DNA of 64,000 nt, taken from Dinghuibacter silviterrae (GTDB lineage: Bacteria; Bacteroidota; Bacteroidia; Chitinophagales; Chitinophagaceae). The stretch covers positions 1,798,001 through 1,862,000 of the forward strand of contig NZ_SODV01000001.1 in assembly GCF_004366355.1 (NCBI RefSeq), given 5' to 3'. Position 1 is the stretch's first letter; every line of letters begins with the position of its first letter. Below are positions 14,001 through 22,386 of this stretch, one piece after another. Position numbers and translations under genes: made by a program. The notes under the pieces were generated by a model. It was not told the DNA's origin, searched no databases, and was given only the letters and a program-made list of their open reading frames with translations.

Positions 14001-16404
14001 GTTTTTTTTGTTGACCCACCAGCACGAAAGCACTTCTCTTAGGCGCCGGCATGACGGCGGCTTCTCCTTTGACGGACTTCCAGATCACCTCGTTCATGTC
14101 TTTATCCGGCACGGCGTCCTCTTTGGCCAGGTCAAAACGGGCCGAACGGCGGACGCTTTCGTTGTCGGCGGTATTGCGTTCGTTGATGTCCACCCGGGCC
14201 GGCAGCAGTGCATAAGGCGTGGTATCGGGTTGAGCCGTAAAACAGGCGTACATCGGGAGCGCCGCCGCGTCGTACTGGCTCATCGGCGGAAGCCCCAGGA
14301 TGAGCTCGATGGTCCTGAGCATACCCGAGGTCGAGTACATGCTGTGGACCACCGCATTTCTTTTGACAAAGGGACCCACGATATACGCGGGGGACCGGTG
14401 CGCATCCACGTGATCCGGGCCGGCCTGGGCGTCGTCCTCCAGGATGAAAACGACGGACTCCTTCCAGATCCGGCTGTGGGAAAGGTGTTCAACGATCCGC
14501 CCCACCGCCAGGTCGTTGTCCGCCACGGCAGCGACCGGTGAATAATGCCCCTTTTGCTGCCCGCTGGTATGGTCATCCGAGATCCGGAGCGTGTTGAGCC
14601 GGGGCACCGCGTCCGCGGCGAGGAGCGAATCAAAATCCTTTTCCCAGGCGTCGGCCCGCACCTGGTCCTGGATAGTCATATCGAAACCCGGAGAATAGGG
14701 CGCCGAGTGCCCTTCCACCGAGGGGATGCTCGCCTTGCCATACGACCCGAATTCGCCATACGTCCGGTAGCTGATCCCCGCCCGTTTGGCATAGTCCCAG
14801 ATCCAGCCGTCGTTCGGGCCCGCTGCCACGTCTCCATAGCTGGGTCCCCGCCGGCCATAATTGGTCGGCCACGTTTTTTCGATTACGTCCGTGGCATACG
14901 CCGCCATGCTCCAATTGTGCCCATCCTCGCTCACCTCCGCGTCCACGTAGAAATTGTCCAACAGGACAAAGTTTTTCGCCAGCGCGTGTTGGTTCGGCGT
15001 CACCCGCTCCCCGAAAATGCAAAGGGACGTATCCCCATCACCCCCCGGCATATCCCCCAACACCTGGTCATACGTCCGGTTTTCCTTGATGATGTAAAAG
15101 ACATATTTGATCGGGGAGGGGTCGCCCACTTTGCGTGGGATCGGGTTGCCCTCCTCTCCGTCGGCTGTTTGTTTGCCGGTAAACGGCGTATTCGCATACA
15201 CCTGTTGTGTATAGGTCTTCAGCTGTCCGCTGTCCGGCCGGTCGATAAACGACAAAACACCTTTAAAAAGGCCGCCGATGTATTGGATAGTACTTTTGCC
15301 GGTCTGTCCCGTATGCTCACCGACGTTGTTCTCTTTTTCAAAAGGCTGCGGACCCAGCGGGTTCGCCTGGGAGCTCAGGCCCTTCCCGTTGGCCACGATG
15401 ATTTTGTCCCCCACCGTTTTTACATTCGTCGGATACCAGCCCACCGGGATAAAGCCCAGACCTCTGCTGTTCCCCACGGCCGACACATCAAAAACGGCCA
15501 GGTCATTGTTGTCCGCGTTGGCGACGTACAGTGCTTTTTCATCCGTCGACAACGCCAGCCCGTTGGTCGTCGATCCCGCCAGCCGGGTCGGATAAAGGGT
15601 AGTGGCAATGGTTTCCGTTACTGTGCCCGTTTTAGTATCGATCACCGACACCGTGTTGTCGTTGGCGTTTGCCACAAACAGCCGTGTTCCTTTTTTGTCC
15701 AGCAAAAGCTCATTGGGGTGCTCGCCGGTGCTGATCTTTTTGATGTCGCCTTTTTTCGTGTCATACACCGCTACGGCAGCACCGTTCCAAATCGAGATGT
15801 ACAACGTCTTGTTGTCGGGCGACAGCACGCAGCCATAGGCCGAGCCGGGTAGGGGAATCCGCTTCTTCACGCTCCGCTTGTCGATCACATACAGGCAACT
15901 GTCCCCCTTGGTGACGACGTACAACGTTTTGCCCGTTTTGTCTACGGTTATTCCCGTCGGGCAGGTAGTCCGTTTGGGCCACGGCTCCGCGAGGCGGATG
16001 GTATCGGCTTTGCCCAGCTTATCGTTGTCGATGGCAAAATCCAGCACCCAGTTGTCATACCCTCCCGACACATACAAATCCTTTTCATCCGGACTAAAAG
16101 CCAATCCATACCACGACTTCCCCACTTCTTTCTCGTCCAAAACTTTTTCGCTTTGTGGATCCAGCAACTGCACCGACTGCGTGCTTTGCCCGTTGTTGGT
16201 CACCGCCAGCAGGCGGCCGCTCCGGCTCACCTGGATATTCAACGGAAGGTCGCTCAGCGGTCCCAGCGGCAGCGAACGGCCCGCCGGGCTCAGCCGCCAG
16301 CCGTTTGGCAGCAGGATCTGGTTGTCTTTTTTCCCGGGGATTAGCGTTTGGGCACAGCAAAAAAAGCTGGTGCCTAAGAGAAGGCTTGTCAGAAGGGTTT
16401 TCAT
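13987..16404 (-). CDS. YncE-type beta-propeller / alkaline phosphatase family fusion
   Basis: 805 residues with a signal peptide (MKTLLTSLLLGTSFFCCAQ), so exported. The N-terminal half (about residues 40-400) is a seven-bladed propeller with YVTN-like repeats such as LYVANADNNDLAVFDV and RLFVANANDNTVSVID. The C-terminal half is a phosphoesterase of the alkaline phosphatase superfamily, marked by KYVFYIIKENRTYDQVLGD and DDHTSGQ and DAQAGPDHVDAHRSP; these sequences carry the metal ligands. ATG 16404 was chosen because the longer frame from 16533 adds a non-signal extension. The substrate is unknown, although such fusions are frequent in Bacteroidota. Confidence 0.9.
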   Translation of the reverse strand: MKTLLTSLLLGTSFFCCAQTLIPGKKDNQILLPNGWRLSPAGRSLPLGPLSDLPLNIQVSRSGRLLAVTNNGQSTQSVQLLDPQSEKVLDEKEVGKSWYGLAFSPDEKDLYVSGGYDNWVLDFAIDNDKLGKADTIRLAEPWPKRTTCPTGITVDKTGKTLYVVTKGDSCLYVIDKRSVKKRIPLPGSAYGCVLSPDNKTLYISIWNGAAVAVYDTKKGDIKKISTGEHPNELLLDKKGTRLFVANANDNTVSVIDTKTGTVTETIATTLYPTRLAGSTTNGLALSTDEKALYVANADNNDLAVFDVSAVGNSRGLGFIPVGWYPTNVKTVGDKIIVANGKGLSSQANPLGPQPFEKENNVGEHTGQTGKSTIQYIGGLFKGVLSFIDRPDSGQLKTYTQQVYANTPFTGKQTADGEEGNPIPRKVGDPSPIKYVFYIIKENRTYDQVLGDMPGGDGDTSLCIFGERVTPNQHALAKNFVLLDNFYVDAEVSEDGHNWSMAAYATDVIEKTWPTNYGRRGPSYGDVAAGPNDGWIWDYAKRAGISYRTYGEFGSYGKASIPSVEGHSAPYSPGFDMTIQDQVRADAWEKDFDSLLAADAVPRLNTLRISDDHTSGQQKGHYSPVAAVADNDLAVGRIVEHLSHSRIWKESVVFILEDDAQAGPDHVDAHRSPAYIVGPFVKRNAVVHSMYSTSGMLRTIELILGLPPMSQYDAAALPMYACFTAQPDTTPYALLPARVDINERNTADNESVRRSARFDLAKEDAVPDKDMNEVIWKSVKGEAAVMPAPKRSAFVLVGQQKKHEDD

Positions 16405-16453
16405 AAGGGGAAGATCGTTTTTTTGAGGGATCCTCCCCGGAGCTAACAATAAT

Positions 16454-17407
16454 TTAATGTCTTTCCTTCCGGTAAAGGGCCGGTGTCGTGTTCGCCAGTT
16501 TCCGGAAAAAATGGTTGAAATGCGAAGGTTCATTGAACCCCAGCCGGAACGATATTTCTTTAATGGTCAACTCGGTCTGGCTCAGCAAAGACGTCGCTTC
16601 GTGCAGGATATGCTCGTGGATAAAGGCAATGGCCGTTTTCTGCGTGTGTCTTTTGATCACCGCGTTCAAATGGTTCGGATGCGTCGACAGCTGTTCCGCA
16701 AAAAACTTCACCGTTCGTGCCTCTTTGTCTGCTTTCCCCGTGGCCAGGTGTTTCCGGATCAACGCCCGGAATTTCTCCACCAGGGTATGCTCCGATTGAC
16801 GGACGCTGGTGGCCAGCGCCTGGTCTTCTTCCACATATTTGTGGTACAGCCTTCTTACATGCAACAACAAGGCGTGCGTATACGTGGAAATAAGGTCGAA
16901 TTTATCCTTTCGGTCCGACCGGTATTCCTCCATGATCCGTTTATACAGCCCTCCCAGCAATGCTACCTCCTCCGGATCGATTTCAAAAGGAATGGCCTTC
17001 TCCATATCGAAAAAAGGCAACCCAAAAACCAGGTCCGCCAGCGCTTTATTTTTCAGCAAAAAGCCTTCCGTAAATACGATGAAATACTCCTTCAACCAAC
17101 GCTCCGGCTTCAACCACGACACGATCTGGCAAGGCGTTTTAAAATATAATGCCGGTTTGTTGATCCGTTTCTTCCAAAACCCGGCGTTGAGGGTTATATC
17201 CCCCTCCAGGAACAACGTAATGCAATAAAAAGAATGACGGAACGGTTTGGCGACGTAATCATACCCCTTCAATACTTCCGGGTCGATTTCACGGATGTCG
17301 AAATCCTTGTGCAACGGGGGTCTTGCCTTGATGTGTTTGTATAGGCCGAATAGGTCTTGCAGGTAGGGGATGTCTTCCTGCGGGGGGCTTTGGGTTTTTT
17401 TGCTCAT
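16454..17407 (-). CDS. AraC family transcriptional regulator
   Basis: 317 residues. The N-terminal part (about 1-210) is a sensor domain with cupin-like hydrophobic strands, and the C-terminal 100 residues are the two-helix-turn-helix AraC domain (FFAEQLSTHPNHLNAVIKRH ... EISFRLGFNEPSHFNHFFRK). It is 49 bp upstream of the YncE/phosphatase gene on the same strand and could regulate it; there is no direct proof. Length is normal for the family. Confidence 0.93.
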   Translation of the reverse strand: MSKKTQSPPQEDIPYLQDLFGLYKHIKARPPLHKDFDIREIDPEVLKGYDYVAKPFRHSFYCITLFLEGDITLNAGFWKKRINKPALYFKTPCQIVSWLKPERWLKEYFIVFTEGFLLKNKALADLVFGLPFFDMEKAIPFEIDPEEVALLGGLYKRIMEEYRSDRKDKFDLISTYTHALLLHVRRLYHKYVEEDQALATSVRQSEHTLVEKFRALIRKHLATGKADKEARTVKFFAEQLSTHPNHLNAVIKRHTQKTAIAFIHEHILHEATSLLSQTELTIKEISFRLGFNEPSHFNHFFRKLANTTPALYRKERH

Positions 17408-17434
17408 GGGAAGGGGCCCGCGGGCGAGGCGCTA

Positions 17435-17596
17435 CTACTCTAGAAATTTCGTATTACGCAAGATTTCTTTGGCCTTTTCCAATTTTTTAGGAAAAAGTGT
17501 TTCTTCTGCCGTTGTGCGTGTTACGACAACCACGGGAGGCAGATTCTTTTTGCGGCCTTTTACAGACGTTTTATTTTTCCCTTGAGTAGTCGACAT
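17435..17596 (-). CDS. Small basic protein of the DUF6934 cassette
   Basis: A 53-residue ORF too short for most gene finders, starting MSTTQGKNKTSVKGRKKNL and ending KFLE. The first half is Lys/Arg rich, the second half a helix with PKKLEKAKEILR. It lies 9 bp behind the DUF6934 gene on the same strand and shares its lower GC, so it belongs to that cassette. No known family is recognised; I remember similar basic peptides beside DUF6934 genes but cannot check this. It could be a nucleic-acid-binding accessory or the small partner of a two-gene system. Confidence 0.6.
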   Translation of the reverse strand: MSTTQGKNKTSVKGRKKNLPPVVVVTRTTAEETLFPKKLEKAKEILRNTKFLE

Positions 17597-17605
17597 ATTT
17601 CAAAA

Positions 17606-18061
17606 CTAAACAATTCTTTTTATAAAAAAGGCTTCGATCTGCCCGGGTGCGTCCGGGCGAAAAGGTTGCTCGATATAATCCGATCCCCGGTTCACCAATA
17701 CGTTGATATTGAATTGTCTATTAAATAGTGGATAATAGGATTTTAAGATTCTTATATACAAACGGGTTCGCTCCGGAGTACTCCCTGTAAAGAATATCTC
17801 TGCGTCTTTGTTGATGCTGGCAAAGTCAAGTAAGATTTGAATAACGGTGGATAGAACTTTCCGAATGTCGCCATTGTTAGAATTGGCTTCATCGTCGACG
17901 GAACCATCGGAACGTAAGTCACCAAATCCTATTGTTACAATTTGGCGGGTGCCGGTGTACGTGAAATCTACGACTTTGACAATTTTCCGACGCCCAGTAC
18001 TGGTAAATGTATACCGGGTAGTATAGCAATGATCAAATGAATAAGATGCTTCGTGAGACAT
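17606..18061 (-). CDS. DUF6934 family protein
   Basis: 151 residues, start ATG at 18061 (MSHEASYSF). The sequence follows the pattern I recall for DUF6934: IGFGDLRSDGSVDDE, then NSNNGDIRKVLSTVIQILL, and a conserved FTGSTPERTRLY. The longer frame from 18166 overlaps the upstream gene by 62 bp and reads like noise, so it was not used. Function is unknown. It is the middle gene of a three-gene group transcribed right to left (106-residue membrane protein, DUF6934, 53-residue protein) and its codon use is AT-richer than the neighbouring core genes, which points to horizontal acquisition. Confidence 0.82.
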   Translation of the reverse strand: MSHEASYSFDHCYTTRYTFTSTGRRKIVKVVDFTYTGTRQIVTIGFGDLRSDGSVDDEANSNNGDIRKVLSTVIQILLDFASINKDAEIFFTGSTPERTRLYIRILKSYYPLFNRQFNINVLVNRGSDYIEQPFRPDAPGQIEAFFIKRIV

Positions 18062-18104
18062 ATTCACCGAGGATGCAAGATTTTTCAGCTTTCGGTTGAG
18101 CGTA

Positions 18105-18425
18105 TTATTTTTTAAGGAAAAGCAGGATAACCCAGACGGTGATCGTAATCTGGCTGATACAGGCAATGAGCATCCATTTTAAAAGATCATAGTGCGTATG
18201 CGCAAGCTGGGTTCGCATATCCTCGAAGTCTTTGATAGGAAACTTCCAATCAATACAGCCCTTCAAGGGTTGAATGTCCTTGTGAACAATTTCAACCGTG
18301 TGCTTGCCCACACTTTGAATTTTTGCGATTTCATAGATGATTTTCACCACTTCCAGAGCCCTTTCCTCTGGTAATTTAAGATCGCTTCGGAGAACGTCAT
18401 ACGGCTTCAATACTTGAGATTCCAT
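18105..18425 (-). CDS. Small protein with C-terminal membrane span
   Basis: 106 residues: a helical cytosolic part (about 1-80) with EERALEVVKIIYEIAKIQ and a DIQPLKGCIDW segment, and one C-terminal hydrophobic span WMLIACISQITITVWVILLF followed by LKK. This is the layout of a tail-anchored protein and resembles the DUF1640/CCDC90 type of coiled-coil membrane protein only in general shape. It is the first gene of the DUF6934 cassette, with 43 bp to the next start. A -33/-7 promoter lies just upstream (18466-18498). Function unknown. Confidence 0.7.
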   Translation of the reverse strand: MESQVLKPYDVLRSDLKLPEERALEVVKIIYEIAKIQSVGKHTVEIVHKDIQPLKGCIDWKFPIKDFEDMRTQLAHTHYDLLKWMLIACISQITITVWVILLFLKK

Positions 18426-18465
18426 ACCCCACGAAACTTTTTATTTCAAAATCCGGTTATAATCA

Positions 18466-18498
18466 GGTAAAGATATAAATTGTTGGTAGAAGTACAAA
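18466..18498 (-). promoter_or_regulatory. Predicted promoter of the DUF6934 cassette
   Basis: On the minus strand a TTTG (-33, 18495-18498) is followed after 21 bp by TATCTTTA (18466-18473), seven of eight bases of the Bacteroidetes -7 box. It points to the ATG at 18425 with a leader of about 35 bases. Confidence 0.62.
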
Positions 18499-18514
18499 CA
18501 AGTGATAAAAGTTA

Positions 18515-18567
18515 ATACAAAAACGCCACAAATAATTGTCTGACAATTATTTGTGGCGTTTTTGTAT
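18515..18567. terminator. 26-bp perfect palindrome, bidirectional terminator
   Basis: Two exactly complementary 26-base arms (18515-18540 and 18542-18567) surround one central T. The arms end in TTTTTGTA on each strand, so the structure can end transcripts in both directions. It lies between the 3' end of the 193-residue outer-membrane gene (stop 18579) and the promoter of the DUF6934 cassette, insulating the two. An arm this long with a one-base centre is far above a normal terminator. Confidence 0.8.
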
Positions 18568-18578
18568 GGAGATATGGC

Positions 18579-19160
18579 TCAGAACTGAACCCCTATTGCA
18601 AAGAAGAAGCTACGATTCAGGTATTCGTAAACATAGGTCTGTAGAGTAACCTCGCAGGCACCGGGCGTGATGCACGTCGAGGAAGATGGGCCTGTCAGAT
18701 TCTCCTTCAACTTTTTCATACTATAACCGGCTGAAAGCAATAAAGCCTTGCCGGTTCGAACCGACAGTTTCCATTTGTAGTCGAGGCTGGCGCTCCACCA
18801 GGACCCGGGGTAGAATTTACTGGAAGTAAACTCATCGTAGGGCGACAGCTTTCTTGTATACCAGGGCAGATTTGTGCCGGCGTTCAGGGCGACAAATAAG
18901 CCGCTTCTTTTGCTAAAAGAGGGCAGGTCCCTGGTCAGGGAAAGGAACAGGGGGACGCTTCGGAAGCGATAGTAATCCAGACCTGCCCCGAGGCCAAGAA
19001 ACCAGGGACCTTTGTAGAGACCGTTGACGGTTTGGATCAGACCGGCGCTACCCCATGCGCCGGAGGAAAGACCGAGGTAATTGTCGGATCGGAATTTTAT
19101 CTGCGCGGAGCAAACGGTCAAGAAGGTACAGCACACCCCCAACAAGATGCATTTTTTCAT
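18579..19160 (-). CDS. Putative outer membrane beta-barrel protein
   Basis: 193 residues, signal peptide MKKCILLGVCCTFLTVCSAQ. The remainder alternates hydrophobic and polar residues in strands and is rich in Gly, Tyr and Trp, with a terminal aromatic (IGVQF), the usual C-terminal signal for outer-membrane barrels. No named family recognised. The ATG at 19160 was chosen over 19166 because MKK is a standard opening. It is 7 bp behind the LVIVD lipoprotein gene and shares its operon; the palindrome at 18515-18567 is its likely terminator. Confidence 0.78.
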   Translation of the reverse strand: MKKCILLGVCCTFLTVCSAQIKFRSDNYLGLSSGAWGSAGLIQTVNGLYKGPWFLGLGAGLDYYRFRSVPLFLSLTRDLPSFSKRSGLFVALNAGTNLPWYTRKLSPYDEFTSSKFYPGSWWSASLDYKWKLSVRTGKALLLSAGYSMKKLKENLTGPSSSTCITPGACEVTLQTYVYEYLNRSFFFAIGVQF

Positions 19161-19167
19161 AGGCAAC

Positions 19168-20421
19168 TTATTTTACCGGGAGGTAGCTTAATTGAGTGAT
19201 GTGGCTTGGGTTGCTATAGTCGAATTGATAAAGCCCGCCGGTGCTGGCGACCACCAGGATGTTGTTTGTTGCGATCATGTCGTAGGCGTTGGTCACGTTT
19301 AATTCGGTCAGCAACTGGAGATTGGCCGGATCGGACGCATTGAATGCCTTTACAACCGGTCCGTCGCAAACGAACAACAGTGACCCGTCTTTGCACAGAC
19401 CGGAAGGGCTGGTCATGGGATAGGTTTTTAGAAGGCTTGCCTGGGTGATGTCTTGCGCATTGAGTACGTCCAGTTCGTTGGCGGCGCCGCCGCAACTGGT
19501 ACCCGAATGCAACGTGACATAGGCGTAGTTCTGGTCGGCGATCACCGGGTCGCAGGCGGTCCCGTGTGTAAATTCACTCAGTTGAACGGGTTGCGCGGGA
19601 TTGTCGATGGAATATACATAGACGCCTTCCTTGGAGCCCAGCAACAGCCTGTTTTGCAGCGGGAATATCGTTTCGAGGTCGAAGCCGGCCTGCATGGTGG
19701 TGGTGATCGTGGGATGGGTGGCATCCGACACGTTGACGACACCCAGGGAATGCTCTTCCGGAATGACGTACAGGTAATCGCCGATGAGGGTCATCACCGC
19801 GGTCGAACCTGCTGTGCCGGTGGCGCCGGCCACTGCATTCGCCGCCGCGGGAACGGCGCTGGCGCTCATTGTATAGTAAATTGATCCTGGAATGTTATAG
19901 AACTGTGGCGTTCCCGGCGCGCTGGTCTCCACGGTGGTATCTTTCTTTATCCAGCTGGTGATCACATAATTGGTGTCCGTGCCGGTGGTGCGGTTTGAGA
20001 AAAAGCCCCATGCGGTGCCGGTGATCTTTGCCTGGTGTGGGTTGGTGATGTCGATGGCCAGGAGGTCGGTATACATATCGGCATATAGGATATTGCCGCG
20101 GATGGCGATATTCTCATTCCCCGGAATATTGAGAAATGCCGTTTGTACGGGGTTGGCGGGATCGCTGTTGTCGATGATATGGATACCCTTATCGACGTCG
20201 TTCAGGTAAATGAAGGAGCCCTTGGTATAGATTTGGCCGGGTTGGACAACCGACTGGCCCGGGTCTCCGTTGATGGCGGCCCGGACGGAAGATTTCAGGC
20301 TGTAGACCGGCGTATAAAGGGTATATGTCTTGGTAATGGTGTCTTTTACGCATCCGTTGAGCAGGAAGGTTGCCATTACTGAAATCCTGCAGATGGCGGG
20401 GAGATTTATTTTATTTCTCAT
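19168..20421 (-). CDS. LVIVD repeat-containing lipoprotein
   Basis: 417 residues. A lipoprotein signal (about residues 1-24, ending LLNGC) precedes repeated beta-propeller units, each about 40-45 residues and with the pattern of LVIVD repeats, for example GIHIIDNSDPANPVQTAFL, LLAIDITNPHQAKI and VYVYSIDNPAQPVQL. Such proteins are common exported components in Bacteroidota, probably scaffolds or sensors on the cell surface. The longer frame from 20472 lacks a signal at its start, hence ATG 20421. It is followed after 7 bp by the outer-membrane gene; no function is known for the pair. Confidence 0.87.
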   Translation of the reverse strand: MRNKINLPAICRISVMATFLLNGCVKDTITKTYTLYTPVYSLKSSVRAAINGDPGQSVVQPGQIYTKGSFIYLNDVDKGIHIIDNSDPANPVQTAFLNIPGNENIAIRGNILYADMYTDLLAIDITNPHQAKITGTAWGFFSNRTTGTDTNYVITSWIKKDTTVETSAPGTPQFYNIPGSIYYTMSASAVPAAANAVAGATGTAGSTAVMTLIGDYLYVIPEEHSLGVVNVSDATHPTITTTMQAGFDLETIFPLQNRLLLGSKEGVYVYSIDNPAQPVQLSEFTHGTACDPVIADQNYAYVTLHSGTSCGGAANELDVLNAQDITQASLLKTYPMTSPSGLCKDGSLLFVCDGPVVKAFNASDPANLQLLTELNVTNAYDMIATNNILVVASTGGLYQFDYSNPSHITQLSYLPVK

Positions 20422-20517
20422 AGCTTGGCTGGTTTTCCTAAGCTGACAACGGTTCGAAAAGGACCGTTGCATAAGAAAAAGTGCAGCCGGAGAATTGCAC
20501 CCGGGGTTAGAATTGTG

Positions 20518-20583
20518 AAAATGGAAAAATTGACCTAATTTCGCTTTGTAAAAATGGAAAAATTGATCATTTTTCGCCTTGTA
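20518..20583 (+). repeat. Two tandem 33-bp repeats before the AAA ATPase
   Basis: Unit 1 is 20518-20550 and unit 2 is 20551-20583, exactly adjacent. Both begin AAAATGGAAAAATTGA and end TTTCGcyTTGTA; five of 33 positions differ. The second unit ends 3 bp before the ATG at 20587. A TAATTTCG in unit 1 (20536-20543) resembles a -7 box, with ATTG 20 bp upstream. The repeat may be an operator, and the AAAATGG segment might be read by a regulator. Confidence 0.75.
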
Positions 20584-20586
20584 TAA

Positions 20587-21915
20587 ATGTATTTATCAAG
20601 AAATATCGACCAGGAGCTTACTGTTTGGAGGCAAGAGCAACAAGGCAAACCTCTTTTGATCCGGGGTGCCCGGCAGGTAGGTAAAACAACAGCTGTTCGA
20701 CATTTAGCGGAGCAGTTCAATCACTTTCTGGAGGTGAATTTTGAGGAACAGCGACAAGTTCATGTTCTTTTCGAAGGTGATCTTGATCCCCGTCAACTTT
20801 GTGAAAACCTGTCATTGTTATATAATGTGCCCATTCAACCGGGTAATACCTTGCTTTTTTTCGATGAAATACAAGCCTGTCTACCTGCTATTTCTGCCTT
20901 GCGCTTCTTCTATGAAAAATACCCAGAGCTTCATGTAATAGCGGCAGGCTCATTGCTGGAATTTGCATTGGCCGACCTGCCCTCATTTGGGGTAGGAAGA
21001 GTCCGTTCTGTCTTTGTTTATCCTCTTTCCTTTAATGAGTTTCTTCAGGCCAATGGAGAAAATCAATTGTTGGATGCAAAAAAAAAGGCTGCCCCAGGGA
21101 ATCCGCTCCTGGAGCCTATTCATCAGAAATTGATCGGGTTGTTGAAGCGTTTTTTAGTTTTAGGTGGCATGCCGGAAGTAATTGCGGCATATGTACAAGA
21201 TCGTAATTTGGTACGTTGTGGTCAGGTATTGGACGATCTGATTACCTCTTTAAGATCTGATTTCGCCAAGTACCGAAAGAATGTTCCCTTCCTACGCATT
21301 TCAGAAATCTTTGATTCGGTAGTTCAGCAGGCAGGTGGCAAGTTTGTATATGCAAAAGCCCATAGTGAGTCCAATCATAAACAGATCAAGGAGGCTGTGG
21401 ATTTATTGATCCTGGCCGGATGGGTAATTCCTGTCACCCATACGTCTGCAAATGGCTTACCATTAGGGGCCGAAAGTGACGCCAAAAAACGAAAGTTGAA
21501 TCTATTGGACACCGGGATCTTTCAACGTATTTTGGGCTTGAACATAGCTGATATCTTATTTGAGAATGAAACTGACGTGATCAACAAAGGAGCCATAGCA
21601 GAACAATATGCAGGTCTTGAAATGCTAAAGGCTGGTTCTTGTTTTCGGACAGAACCGCTTTATTTCTGGCATCGGGAAGCCAAAAGTAGTAATGCCGAGG
21701 TTGATTATGTGGTGCAGCACGGTGAGCAAATCATTCCCATTGAGATTAAATCCGGAAGACAAGGATCGATGCAGAGTCTCCATTTATTCCTTGAGGAGAA
21801 GAAGGCGCCTTATGGCATCCGCTTCTCATTGGAGAATTTTTCGGCTTATGATAAGATAAAGGTTTATCCTTTGTATGCAGTGAGTGATTGGATGGGCAGA
21901 GCCAACGGGAAATAA
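20587..21915 (+). CDS. AAA ATPase with DUF4143 domain
   Basis: 442 residues. Residues 1-160 are a P-loop ATPase: Walker A is GARQVGKTTAVRHL (about residues 26-39) and Walker B LLFFDEIQ near 92-99. The middle to C-terminal part is DUF4143. The tail contains EVDYVVQHGEQIIPIEIKSG, a Glu-Asp...Glu-x-Lys pattern like PD-(D/E)xK nucleases. These ATPases occur in many bacteria with variable copy number; their role is unsettled and they are often found near mobile or defence genes. Codon use is AT-richer than that of neighbouring core genes. The 136-residue gene follows after 8 bp. Confidence 0.92.
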   Translation: MYLSRNIDQELTVWRQEQQGKPLLIRGARQVGKTTAVRHLAEQFNHFLEVNFEEQRQVHVLFEGDLDPRQLCENLSLLYNVPIQPGNTLLFFDEIQACLPAISALRFFYEKYPELHVIAAGSLLEFALADLPSFGVGRVRSVFVYPLSFNEFLQANGENQLLDAKKKAAPGNPLLEPIHQKLIGLLKRFLVLGGMPEVIAAYVQDRNLVRCGQVLDDLITSLRSDFAKYRKNVPFLRISEIFDSVVQQAGGKFVYAKAHSESNHKQIKEAVDLLILAGWVIPVTHTSANGLPLGAESDAKKRKLNLLDTGIFQRILGLNIADILFENETDVINKGAIAEQYAGLEMLKAGSCFRTEPLYFWHREAKSSNAEVDYVVQHGEQIIPIEIKSGRQGSMQSLHLFLEEKKAPYGIRFSLENFSAYDKIKVYPLYAVSDWMGRANGK

Positions 21916-21923
21916 AGAATATC

Positions 21924-22334
21924 ATGTCATACGAGTATTTTTTGCAGGCGCATGTAAAAGGAGCCCCCCAAGGAATTCCGACGGAACGTATTTTGGAGGT
22001 TTTCAAGGATTACATCGTGGCAAAGGAAGAAACTTTCATCGATTTGGAATTTAGTGAGGGCAACAGTTGTTCTATTTATCTGGAAACGGAAGAGCCCAAC
22101 AATAGTGGTTTCATGATCAGTCGGCCGTGTGGTGACAAGCTGGGGGAGTGTCTATATGCGGTGATGTTATTAGGCAATTTCGTTTTTTTTGAGCCGGACG
22201 GGTTTCAAATGATTGTCGTCGCCCCCGACGTTGAGGCGCATCTACCGGAGGATATGGTTGCGTCTTTGGGAAAGCCTGTTGTCGCGACCGACCTTAAGTC
22301 TTTTTTGGAATTATACGCCAACAATAGAGAATAG
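21924..22334 (+). CDS. Hypothetical protein following the AAA ATPase
   Basis: 136 residues, soluble, acidic, no signal peptide. It starts MSYEYFLQAHVKGAPQGIP with an SD-like region in the preceding ATPase end; the upstream ATG at 21888 would overlap the ATPase stop. The composition and length recall immunity-type or SUKH-like proteins (central LEFSEGNSCSIYLETEEPN, hydrophobic LLGNFVFFEPDG), but no family was recognised. It is coupled to the ATPase by an 8-bp gap and ends in a terminator at 22345-22374. Function unknown. Confidence 0.72.
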   Translation: MSYEYFLQAHVKGAPQGIPTERILEVFKDYIVAKEETFIDLEFSEGNSCSIYLETEEPNNSGFMISRPCGDKLGECLYAVMLLGNFVFFEPDGFQMIVVAPDVEAHLPEDMVASLGKPVVATDLKSFLELYANNRE

Positions 22335-22344
22335 AAACAATAAA

Positions 22345-22374
22345 AAAAGCTTTAAGCACATGCCTAAAGCTTTT
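22345..22374. terminator. Hairpin terminator between the orphan gene and tRNA-Met
   Basis: A 13-bp stem (one mismatch) with AAAAGCTTTA arms around an ACAT loop. A-run on the left and T-run on the right make it usable from both sides: it would end the ATPase operon and the tRNA transcript. Confidence 0.75.
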
Positions 22375-22386
22375 ATATCAAGTGAG

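Noticed and set aside
14545-15852. A 435-codon plus-strand frame opposite the YncE/phosphatase gene
   Set aside because: Antisense shadow of a gene with clear repeats and catalytic motifs.
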